64,000 nucleotides of DNA from Vanilla planifolia (Eukaryota; Streptophyta; Magnoliopsida; Asparagales; Orchidaceae). The stretch covers positions 634,298-698,297 of the forward strand of contig JAIUJO010000190.1 of the NCBI GenBank assembly GCA_023846275.1, given 5' to 3'. The notes below the pieces were generated by a model. It was not told the DNA's origin. It was given only the letters and a program-made list of their open reading frames with translations, and did not search any database. Positions 28,445-40,362 of the stretch are shown piece by piece. Made by a program: the position numbers and the translations under genes. Each line of letters opens with the position of its first letter. Positions within the stretch are counted from its first letter, which is position 1.

Positions 28445-31384
28445 TTTTATTTTCTCGTATATCTTATCTATTTTCTTGAAATTTTTTTCTTTGATTTTGT
28501 TATGTTCTATATAACTGTAAATCTCCTCCCTTATGGCATTTACATCGCTTTGATTTGGTTTTATTATGCTATTTCATTTTATCTCATTTTAGCTTTAATA
28601 TAAATTTTTCTTTTTTTAAAAGTTAATTTATTTTATATTAATGAAAATTTATATTACAGATTATCTGTGATTTTAAATTGGGAGTAATTTTTTCCCATAT
28701 TACATATTTTGATTTTTAGCTTATTTGGTTATATTATGTAGCCTCAATTTATCTCATTTCATTATTAAAATGTATTTACATGATACTAAAACAATTATTT
28801 ATTATTACTTATGCTTTTTATGTGTTGTAGGTCCATAGACATAAAATAGTTGTCATTGGACTCATCTCAGTGAGATTTATAACCATAGATATAATTTTGT
28901 TTTTTTTCAAATCTTTTAATTTCTCATAATTTGATTTGCTTTTTGAGATAATTTGATTTATAGTACTTCTTAGGTTGTGGATGTCAAACTTAATCTCTTT
29001 TGTTATTCAAAATGTAAGTTTCCCATTTAACTTTTCACATTTTAACAAATGTGTCACATAGATTTGGTCAAACTTTTACGAAAACTAAATTCTCCACTCA
29101 TGTGACTCGTATACGTCACATTGATTTGAATATATTAAGGAACATCAGTTTATCTCAATTGAAGCTTAATATATATTTGCTAATATAAAAATATCAATTT
29201 AATATTTATTTTTTAATTTATTATGGCAACTTGTAGTGACTGCAACTCAGGCCCAACAGAGACAAAAAAAACTTATTGGATACATCTTAAGGAGCACTAT
29301 CAAATTAGATATTCATTTATCGTATTTTTGTAAATTATTTATTTTGCATAATTTTACATTCTTTTTGAGATAATTTGAGGAATACATTATTTGATGGTTG
29401 ACTTTGCATTGAATCCACTTTTTTTTTAGGAATGCAAATTCTTCACTTCTAATGGGACCATTACATCATTTCAATTATATTGCATTATGTTGCTTTAATT
29501 TCTCTCACTTTTTCCTTGATATGTGCTATCTTAATATTAAAATAATCATTCATTGTTATTTATTCTTATTTGTTTTGTTAAATCATAGCACCTCAAATAG
29601 AGGTGAGATTAAAGCATTTTAAATGTCACTAGACTCATTGAGACAAGTTATATCTAAGATAATTATCATTTTTTACATTTTTTTATATTTTTTCCAATCA
29701 TATTTTTCATTGTTTATGTTGCATTCCATTTATACAGAATTTGATGATCAAGATTGTTGCAGGAAGCTTCATAATGTCTTGGAATTTTATTTTTCCAAAC
29801 AAATTATCTAATTTCCTCAAATGTTCACTTTCATTTAGTTTTATTATTTTGCAACACTAATTCTTCTATTTTATGAACCTTGCTTTCTTTGATTTTGTTT
29901 TATAAAATGACTTCAATTTATGAAATTTTACTTTAAGATTTATTTGTGTTATATTAAAATAATATTTTTTTTTTAATTTATGCTTATTTCTTTAGTAATT
30001 TGTAAATATTCCATTCATTGTTCAATAAGGATAAAGCAATGATCATTAGCCTTATTTTGACTTGCTTTATAAACATAAATATTTTTTCTAATATTTTATG
30101 TTTTTTCATTTCTTAAGAATTAGTCAAGTTTTTAAAGGCATTTTGATTCATAACTACTTTAATGGTCCATGATGTTGCTCTTGACCACATTAGAATCTTG
30201 GAATTGAACTTTCTAATATAATTTTCACTCATTCTTTTAATTGTTTGCTTTGATTTTTTTATTTTACAATGAAAATCTAAGTATGAGCTTACCTGACTTT
30301 GAACATCACTTTTATTTTTAAAATTACATTGCTTAAATTAATATCATTCTGAATAAAAATATATTTATTATACATTAAAATAATAATTTATTCTTCTTCT
30401 TTATATTTATCTTAAAAATTATGAGAAATTTCAAATGACATATGATGTAGACAAATAAAACATGGTTGGCTCATCTTGATGGAGAATGTTTCCTTTGATC
30501 TCATAAGTATTTTTGAATGCAAAAAGCCAGCAAATTTTGTTCATTTCATTAAAGTTTTCACTTTTATTTTCTTAAAGTAAATTACTTCAATTTTCCTATT
30601 TTAATTTTAATGTAAACTTTGTTGATATTATAATAATAATTTATTTTGAATTATGCTTATTTAAGTTTGTAATTTGTAGTAATTCTAAATAAAGTTTATT
30701 TAAGATGAAAGAAATAACATTAGACTCTTCTTAAAGAGCTCTTTTTAACTGAATAATTATTTTTATTTTTTGAAATAACTTTTCTATAAATTTTTCACAC
30801 ATTTAAAAAAATTTTAGTAACTAAGTTGACGATTGAAGATGTTACAGTTTATCTTTATGTGTCTTGGAATACAATTTGCTTATACATTTTTTTTTAATTT
30901 CTTCCACTTTTTGGAATAATTTTTTAAAGTATTATGTTTCTTTAGTTCTTATTTAATGAAATATTAAAAAAAGAAATTTATTATTGCTTAGACTTATTTA
31001 CTTAAATAATTCTTCAGTAATTCTAAATGAGGTATGAAGGAGGTGAAACAAATGCAGTTAGACTCATGCAAGGAGATGAAAATAATGAAACATTACCTTT
31101 ATATTTTTAATTTTTTTTCTTAGGTTTTGATGGATTTTATGAGATATTTTATTTCAACATAGATTGACAATCAAAGATATTATGCTCTTACTTCTAAGGA
31201 TCTTCAAATGTTAAACTCTATTTGGTATGACTTTTGTGAAACTTTCAATTTTCTCTTATTTTGCAAATAAATCAAATTTTTTATATTATATTACTTTAAT
31301 TTATCATATTCCAACATTAATATATATCTTCTTAATATTAAAATCATGTTTTATTTATTATATTTCTTATTTTATTTAATAATT

Positions 31385-31415
31385 CATAATAATTTCATAA
31401 GAGATTTCAAGATAC
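31385..31415. other. Satellite strand switch J4 (- to +)
   Basis: The - sense ends at AATTCATAATAATTTCAT (phase about 215 to 205). The + sense begins at GATTTCAAGATACCACAG (phase about 5). The two phases match those of the switch near 36,490 within about 10 bp. Confidence 0.75.
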
Positions 31416-33205
31416 CACAGAGATCAGAAGTAACAAGCTCAATCACAAAATTAGCTATGAAAAGAAGCATCTTATAAAGAGTACATAAAAAGAAAATGAA
31501 AAATTAAAAAATATAAAAATGTATGTCTATTTGGATGGAGTATGATAAGAAAAGTTGAACAATGGATAAAAAGATTGTTACTTTTAAATTATCTATATAT
31601 ATATATATTATGTCAACAACAAAAGTGAGATAATATAAAAAATTCAATGTAATATCAAGGTCAAATGAGAGCAGATTAAAACTAACACATTAAAATAACC
31701 ACATCAAAAAAAAATTTAAAGAAATGAGAAACATTTCGTCGGAAAGATGCATCCATGATACTAATGACGTTTGTGTGTTGTAATTGATCATTAAGTCAGT
31801 TATGAATTAACTATTCAAGCAAAGCATTACAAAAAAATATAGACCAATATATAATTGAATATTTGATTGGCCAAAGAACTTTGTAACAAGTCCAATGGTT
31901 TAAACTACATAAGCCTATAATTAGAACTATATCAAATTACAAAGTTAAAAAAAGGAAAATAATAATAAATAATTATTTTAAAACATATTAAAGCTTAAAC
32001 AAAATAAATTCAAATATTATAATATAACAAAATAAAAATATGTGAAGGCCATAAGAGAGGAGTGTCAAAGTTGTATCTTAATATAAAAGAATTGAACAAA
32101 AACTTTGAAATAATGAGATAAAAATTATGGAAAGGTTGCATTCCAAGATACTAAGGAGATCGAGTGCAAGTTAATTACTAAATTAGGTGCAAAATGTTAG
32201 TAAAGTTTATCAAAAATGTCGAAAATTTTTATTAAAAAGAAAAATTAATATCTAAATAGATATAACTCATTGAGATTACTTTAATGAAATTTGTTTTAAC
32301 ATGATCAGACCTTGTTTGGAATTACTATGAATTAGGAAAGTAAATAAATATAGATACTAAAAATTATTATTTTAACATGAATTAAATATATAACTAAACT
32401 AAAACAAGATAGATTGAAATAATATAATATAATAAAATCAAAACTATTTGAAAGTAACATAAATGTAAAATTTGAGCTCATAGTAACATAACAAAGTCAA
32501 AGGAAAAAAAGTATGAGCTATAAGACAAAGTTTGTGGGAATTTTGCATTCTATGATACAAAGGAGATCAAGTGTAATAATATCATTTTCTAAATCATGTA
32601 TAACTTGAAATTCCTTGTAAACTTTGTACAAAAAGTTGGATAAATATAAAAATAAATTTTTAATTAGTAAGTGCATGTCAGTGCAAGTTTAATCACATTT
32701 ATTCTTCATTAGACCATGGTTCAAATTATTATTATTACTTAAATAGATAAACAAATATATAAAAATTAATCTCTTAATATTGATTAAGTATCTAATAAAA
32801 ATATAATGAGATGAAAAATTTGAGAAATATAATATGAAAAATTAAGGAGATGCAATGGTTACATAATGGAAAAAACTTGAATTTCGTAATAACATAATAA
32901 AATCAGAGAAAACAATTGAAGGAATAAGATAAATTGTCTATAAAAACTGTATTACAAGATACTATTGTGATTGACTATAACATCGTCAATCATAAAAAAA
33001 GAAAACATATAAAAAGAATATTCAATTAAATGATGCTCATAATATTGAGTGCATGGATGTGAGTTTCATTACAAAATAGCAAAAATTAGGAAATATTTTG
33101 GAAAATTGAGATAAATTTTATAAGAAAGATAAAACATTTCAAGGTGTTAAAGAGTTGAATGTAACATTCTCAATTCTAAAATTATTTAAGAATTGATATG
33201 TTTAT
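31400..33205 (+). repeat. Diverged ~420 bp satellite array, + block 5
   Basis: About 1.8 kb, four to five monomers in the + sense. Phase-1 boxes are readable near 31,740, 32,135 (GTTGCATTCCAAGATACTAA, a match to the consensus box), 32,545 and 32,945, spaced about 395-410 bp. One further unit near 33,070 is shortened: it passes from the TTTCATT box straight to the AAAATTGAGATAAATT box, losing about 180-200 bp. A short TA run lies near 31,594-31,609. No gene. Confidence 0.87.
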
Positions 33206-33230
33206 TAATTGTACTATTTAATGTTTCAAA
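33200..33230. other. Satellite strand switch J5 (+ to -)
   Basis: The + arm ends at AAGAATTGATATG (phase about 65-70). The - arm begins near 33,225 with AAATTTTCACTTTGATTTGC (phase about 398 downward). The two arms are at different phases, so this is an asymmetric join and not a fold-back. Confidence 0.65.
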
Positions 33231-36200
33231 CCTAAAAATTTTCACTTTGATTTGCATGTATAACTGAATAACTTTAATTGTCCTCTTATGTTACATTTAG
33301 ATTTCTATGGTTTAGCTATATTATATTAATTCAATTTAACTTATTTTAATTTTAATATAAAATTACTTAGAATTAAAATAAAATTTTTGTTTTATTTATC
33401 TTCAATTTTTTGTAATTTTACATAATTCATGATGATGCCTAACAGAGGGAAAACAAATGTTGTTGAGCTTATTTGAAAAAGTTATATCTAATTTAATATT
33501 CATTTTATTTTTCGAACTATTTTATTTTCTTATGTTTTGGCATACTTTATGAGTCATTTTGACCCATCTTATTTGATGACCAAGGATATGAAACAATATC
33601 GGCTTAATATCTTCGAAAATAACTTCATAGTAAAATGTATTTTATTTTTACAAATGTTTTATTATTATTTTTTTGTATTGTAATGTAACTCTAAGTTCCT
33701 ATTGTGTGTCATTTACATCTGAAATTGTTTGTTATATTAAATCAATAATTAATCTAATATCATCTTTATTATATATTTAATGAAAACTAAATAAATGTTT
33801 TTTATTATTTATATGTCTGTAATTTATAGTAATTCTAAATGATATTTGAACGAAACTTCAGGACTAGCACAATACATTAAATAATTACTGTTATATTTTT
33901 AAATTCTTGTTTCCTCTACTTTTTACTCCTTTTTTAAGAAAGTTTTATTTGTAATGAGGGATGTCATCTCAATCTACTCAATATCTTGGAAAACAACTTT
34001 CACACTAAAATTGTCTTATTTATTTTAATTGTTTGCCTTTGTTAGGTTATATTACATTGCATGAAGTTCACTCATTTTAGTTTTAATGTTACTTTAGTAA
34101 AATAAAAAGTAATAATTTACTTTATTTTTATATTTTTTAAATTTAAAATTTATAGTAATTACAAACAAAATCTTAATGAAATGAAATAGATGTTGTATCA
34201 CTTGTCTTGATGAACTCTTTTTAACTAAATATTTAATTTGAATTTTCAAAGTTTTTTCTATGAATTTTGCATGCAACAAGGGATATTTCAACTTGTACCT
34301 AATTTGATGATAAAAAATATACACCAAATCTTTTAAGAATCCTTTAATACAACTTTCCTATGAAATTTATCACAATTCTTCAACTTTTTTGCATTTTTTT
34401 GGTTTAAGTATTATGTTGCAAGAAATCTACACTTGTTTGACATTAAATAATAATTTATTTTTGTTTATGTTTTTTATGTTAGTAATTAAAATTAATTCCA
34501 TGCAAAGTTTGATTGTGACAAACCAAATGTCATTGGTCTAGTCATGATTTGCTTTATTTAATATTATATTCATTAATATTTTTTCAAATTATTTTTTCTG
34601 TTTTTTCAAAATTTAAGAAATTTTTTCATTCATGCATGATTTGATGATTGATGACAATATGCTCGATGTTTTTGCATATTGGAATGCAACAATCCTAGAC
34701 AATTCATTTCATTATTTAAAACTCTCTACTTTGATTTGTTTATATTGCGATGTCACCCTAAATCCCTTCTCGGGTGATCCTTACATCACCATGATTTTGT
34801 TAATTTAAAATGTTTCAATTTGGCTTTTTTGCTTGAACGTTTTTTTACAAAATATTAAGTTAATAATTCCTTACTATTAATATTTATTTATTTGTGTAAT
34901 TTGTAGTATTTCTGAATAAGGTTAGATTAATAAAAAACCCTTACTAGACTCATCTAAAATATTGCTATCTAATTAAATATTCATTTTATTAAATTTAAAT
35001 ATTTAATATTCTAGGGTTCTACGATAATTTACAAAACATTTACATTCATACCTAATTTGATAATCGAGATGTTACAATTGATCTTATTAATATGTTTGAA
35101 TGTAATAATCTAGTTGAACTTTTCTTAATTCTTTATAAGTTTAGCTTTTATTTTGATATAGTATTATATTACTCTAGATATGCTCTAATGCCACATTATC
35201 ATCTCTTTGATTTTGTTTTACTATATTGTTTCAATTTAACTTTTTTTATTTTGATATAGATTTTTATTAAAGCTGAAATAATATTTTAATTTATTTATTG
35301 AGATTTACTTTTGTTATTTTATATAATTTTGATATAATTTAATTGATCTGATTCTTCTTTTAGAATTTTCCATAATTTTAATTGTGCTTATTTAAATTTG
35401 TCTCATTTGGTTATGTTATGTCTTCAGTTGGTCACATTTCTACTTTGGTATATATATACTTAATCTTAAAAAAAAATTATTACTATTTTTTCTGAGCTTT
35501 ACTATTTTCTAGTAACTCTAAATGATATTCAACTATGAAGAAACAAATTCTATTAGACACACGTCGAATTACTATTACCCATTAAATATTTAATTTAATT
35601 TTTTAAAATATTTATTTTCTAGGTTTTTCACATGTTTTATAAGAAATTGCTTTTCAAACAAATTTAGTGATAAAGAATGTGACCTTAAAGTTTAATAGGA
35701 ATTTTCTTCAAATTAAAAAAATTCATTTATTATTTTTATGCTTATTTAGTTTGGAAATCAATAGTAATTCTAAAAAAATAGTGTTGAACAGTACAAATGT
35801 AACAGTATTCGTCGTACATTCATTTTTAAAATAAATACTTATTTTTGTATTTTTAAATATCTTTTCCCATGTATTCTTTATGCTTAAGTGACATTTTTTT
35901 TTACCTAATTTTATGATTTAAATTATGACACTCTGCCTTTTAAGTATCATGGAATCTAACTTTCTAAAAAAATTTATCTCATTACCTAATTTTTTGACAT
36001 TAATTTCCTTAAAAAACTTGTTTGGTCTAAATCTTCTTCCATGAAATATTAAAAACGAATTTATTACTTTTTATTCTTTTAACCTTTTCCAACACATTGT
36101 AATTCTAAATAAGGTCCTATGTAGATGAAACAAAAGCCTTAGGACTAACCTTGTTGTGCTTAATCAAATTAAATATTAATGTTTATATTTTTTAAAAATT

Positions 36201-36485
36201 TCTTTTGTAATATTTTGTCACAATTTATGAGGAAATTTGATTCATACATAAATTTGTGATTGAGAATATTGTATACCATCATTTGAGTGTTTTGGAATGC
36301 AAGTTTGAAATTAAAGTGATCTTATTTCTTTCTTTTTTTTGTTATAATATTAACAAAACTAAACATTCTCTTGTGTGGCCTTTACATGACATTTATTTTG
36401 TCGTATTATAAATCTTCATTTTATCACTTTATAGCTTCAATATATATTTAATATTTTTACTAATTTATTTTATAAATTCATATTA
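33222..36485 (-). repeat. Diverged ~420 bp satellite array, - block 6
   Basis: About 3.3 kb of - sense satellite. Phase-1 boxes are near 33,985, 34,343, 34,677 (TTGGAATGCAAC) and 35,091. The spacings of about 358, 334 and 415 bp mix shortened and full units. A heavily reduced unit lies near 35,330-35,410. The 77-codon frame on the minus strand at 34,094-34,327 is repeat sequence. No gene or RNA is visible. Confidence 0.87.
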
Positions 36486-36500
36486 ATTAAAATTTTGATT
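36480..36500. other. Satellite strand switch J6 (- to +)
   Basis: The - arm ends at AAATTCATATTAATTAAAA (phase about 212 to 200). The + arm begins at TTTTGATTCAAAGATACTAA (phase about 3). These are the same breakpoint phases as the switch at about 31,397. Confidence 0.75.
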
Positions 36501-36899
36501 CAAAGATACTAAAGAGATCATATGCAACATCCTTAATTATGAAATCATCTAGGAATGAAAATATTTCATAACGTGTGCCAAAATCTAAGAAAATAGAATA
36601 TTTAGAAATATTAAAGTGTATATATAAATGGATGGAGCACATTTGCACAAGTTCAACGACGTATGTTTCCTCATGATTATCCCCCATTGGAATTACTATA
36701 AATTACTAATAGAAATAAGCATAAATAACATGAGACACTAATTACATCAATAATAAAGTTAAAAGGAAGAAATTGAAGTAATATAATATACCAAATAGAA
36801 CTGATATAAGGGACAAATGCAAGGAGAATTAGACTTACATATTTATACAACCTAATCAAAGCAAAAATTTTGAGAAAATGAGGTAACATTTATAAGAAA

Positions 36900-37093
36900 G
36901 TTGTATTCTAATATTCTAATTGGATTTAGATTAACATCATTGAATATCAAATTAGACATGATAAAAATTTCTAGTTGAACAAGTGAAAGAAGTTTTGAAA
37001 GAACAAAAAGTCAACAGTGGAGAGTTATAGTTTCAAAGTAATAAACAGTTTAAAGGAAAGACTTCCAAAAATGTGATAAATTGTATTAGAATG
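36900..37093 (+). repeat. Half-length satellite monomer with internal deletion
   Basis: Starts at GTTGTATTCTAATATTCT (phase 1) and runs to about phase 105. It then continues with ACAAAAAGTCAACAGTGGAG, which corresponds to the GGTCACATGAGAGG region (phase about 335). The next phase-1 box begins at 37,094. About 225 bp are missing, including the dyad and the AT linker. Confidence 0.6.
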
Positions 37094-40000
37094 GTGCATT
37101 CCAAAATGCTAAGGACATTTAAGTGTAATAAGCTTAATCATTAAATGAGGCAATAAATGCTCGAAAGAAACACCAAAAACATATAAAATTAAAATCTAAA
37201 AAAAGAAAATATATATTTAATGGATAGAGCCAACTAAGAAGAATCTAGTGATATTTCTTGAGCCAATATTAATCCTAATTTACAATTACTAAACTTTTCT
37301 AAAGCACACAAGCAAAAATAAGAGCAAATTTTCATTTTATTTTAACCAAATAAGTAAAAAACCTAAAATTTAACATATTAAAATAATATGATATAAGTTA
37401 ATCAAACATATGTAAAGGACACTCAAGGCAAAAATTTAAGTTTCATAGTAACATAAAAAATTTCTTGAAAAAAATTAAAGAAATAAGATAAATTGTACGA
37501 GAAACATAGATTGTATGATACAAAGGAGATCAAATGTAACATTAGTGATTGCCAATCATGTATGAATAAAAATAACTCATAAATTGAGTTAAAACAAAAA
37601 AGGATTAAAAAATATAAGAAAAATTGATATTGGTTTAAATGGTGCTCATCACGTTCACTTATGTGGCATTTGTTTCTTCTTGATCAGACCTCATCTAGAA
37701 TAGCAACAAATTAAAAATTAAAAAGAACATAAAAAATTTGTTATTATTATTTTTTTTTAATAATTATATAAATAAGCTAAAATTAGATCATTAAATTATG
37801 TAATATAAATAAAATAGTTAAAGGAGATATTGAGGTCACTTGAGAGGAAAATTTGATATTATGAGATTCTAAAGAGGTCAAGTAAAACTTCATTGAGTGA
37901 TAGATCTCGTATGAATTGAAATGTCTCATGTAAAGAAGAAAATGTATAAAAAATAAAAGGTGGAAAATAATAAAATAAATAATTAATTTGACTGAGAAGA
38001 ATTAGAATCATAGTAATATAACCTACCATGTTGAAACATTTAATGAGATGAGCAAAACTATAATAGAAATTTGCTTTTGAAGGCACATCAAAGATCAAGT
38101 GTAACATCCTAGATCGTTAAATCATGTATGAATTGAAATACAATATGGGGCATACCAAAACCTTAGAAAAATAATTTTTCAAAAATGTAAAAATAAAAAT
38201 TTTATTAGATGAAGCTCATTATGACGTAAGTAATTATTTTAACAATAAGTATATTTACATATTAATATTGAAATGAGAAAAATTAGAGCAAGATACTATA
38301 ACCAAATCAAAGACATGTGGACATTAAATTTGTGAAAATTTAGAGTTGTTTAGTAATATAACAAAATTAAAACAAAATGTTTAAAGAATTTCTAAATTAG
38401 AAGGATAATTTTAATTCCATAATGTAACAAGATCGAGTGTAACATCTTTGATCATTTGGTTGGGAATGAATTGAAACAACTCGTAAAAGTTAAACAAAAG
38501 ACAAGAAAATAAAGTATTTAAAAATAATAAAAAATAAAAATTTAGATGGTAAAGCTCATGAGTACAAGCTCAATGAAGTTTTCTTTGCTTCGATAAGTCC
38601 TTATTTGAAATTACTATAAAATAGGAAAACTTAGTTTTAAGAAGTTAAATGTTAATTTTTATATTGGGTAAACATACATTAAAATTGAAATAACATAAAT
38701 TGTTGTAAGGGAGTACATATAAATCAAATCAATCAATAGGATACACAAGAAGAGATTTATAGTGACATAGTTGTATAAATAAATAAAAGAAAAATATTTA
38801 ACTAAATAGTTAGTCTATAAAAGAAAGTTCCTTTCTAATATTATCAAGAAATTGAATTTGACTACATCAATCATCAAATTTGGTACGCAATAAAATGTCT
38901 CAAAAAGTATGCAAACCATATGAAATAAAACATTAAAAATATAAGAATAAATATTTTTTTTATACTCCTTATTAAGATAACTCTAACTACATTTGCTTAA
39001 TCTCTATTGGCCAAACTTGGAATTACTACAAATCATCAAATTGATTAGGAAATAATAATAATAAATTATATTTAAAAAATTTGTCAAAATACATTAAAGA
39101 TGAGATAAGATAAATTTAAGCAATATATTGAAACTAATTAAAAGTAATTTAAGGGTGAAAATTGGAGATTGCATGACATAGTAATTTAACCAAACAAAAG
39201 CAAGCATTTTGAGGAAATGATATCAATTATATAAAATAGTGACATTCCAAGATATTAAGGACATTGAAGGAGACATCCTTCATCATCAAATAAGATATAA
39301 AACAAATAGTCTCCATAAATATAAAAAAAGACTTTGGGAAATAAAAAATTTTAAAAATGGCATTGAATATTTTATTAGATATAGCTAACTAAGAAAAGTC
39401 TCATGATGCTTGCTTCAACTCACTAGAAATCCATTAGGAATTACTACTAATTATAAAAAAAATAAGCAATGATAATAATGAATAATTATTTTCATATTAA
39501 ATATATATTAAAAAATTGAGATAAATTTATGTGTTGCAAAAATAAACAAGTCAAAGGGATGTAAAGGTCACACTAGAGGAGATTATGCCATATAGTTAAT
39601 TCATTAAATCAATGCAAAAAATTTGAAAGAATGAGATAAATTATTTGGGAAAATAACCCTTCAAGATATTACGGTGATTGACTATAATGTCATCAAATTT
39701 CATTTCATGTATGAGTAAAATTGTACTAAAAATCATGACAAACCACATAAAATAAAATATGTTTTAAAAAATACAAAAATGACTATTTAATTACATGGAA
39801 TCATTGAGGTGAGTATAATAGTATTTTCTTCATCCTTACTAGACATGGTTTGGAATTATTGTGGTTTATAAAAATAAATGACCTTAAAAAATTATAGATT
39901 AATATCTTAATATTAAGTAAATATATATGGAAGATGAGATGAGAAAAGCTAAATTAATATAATATAACAAATTCAAACAAATATTGAGGTCATAATGGAT

Positions 40001-40338
40001 GAGAATTAGAATTTTATAGTAATATAACCATTAAATATCAAAACATTTAAGAAATGAAATAAATCATATCAAAAAGATGCATCTTAAGATACTAAGGAAA
40101 TAAATTATTACTTCCTAGATCATCACATCATGTAGGAATCGAAATGTTTCATAAAGCATTCAAAGATGCTATGAAAATAAAACTTTTAAAAATTTAAAAT
40201 TAAATATTTTATAAAATGTAGCATTTGGATATGAGACCTTTGATGTTTGTTGTTGATATCAAACTTTATATGGAATTATAATTTTGAATGTAAACAAATA
40301 TAAACAAAAATAACATATTGTTTTAATATGAATCATTT

Positions 40339-40362
40339 ATATATATATATATATATATATAT
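40339..40362. repeat. AT dinucleotide microsatellite, 12 units
   Basis: Uninterrupted alternation of A and T for 24 bp in the AT linker of a + sense monomer, exactly where the consensus has AAATATATATTAAAG. It is an expansion of a native TATATA stretch of the satellite by slippage. Confidence 0.92.

Larger units (their letters stand above)
23900..31395 (-). repeat. Diverged ~420 bp satellite array, - block 4
   Basis: About 7.5 kb of - sense satellite. Phase-1 boxes are readable at 26,047 (TTTTGGAATGCCAC), about 26,836 and 27,252 (CTTGGAATATAAT). The last spacing is 416 bp. Many copies are shortened. The block carries a 298 bp segment in two nearly identical copies (25,476 and 28,147) and a run of 13 T at 25,308-25,320. 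A 99-codon frame at 26,511-26,810 is the longest in the whole window. It runs across the GATTTGGTTATATTA and GTCATTGGACTC boxes, so it is satellite sequence and I reject it as a gene. No other feature is visible. Confidence 0.88.

Noticed and set aside
31594-31609. Short TA run as a possible functional element
   Set aside because: It is the native TATATA of the AT linker with one or two extra units, as seen in many copies.
37859-38107. 82-codon frame on the minus strand
   Set aside because: Antisense of + sense satellite with no family resemblance. Equivalent positions in other monomers are closed.
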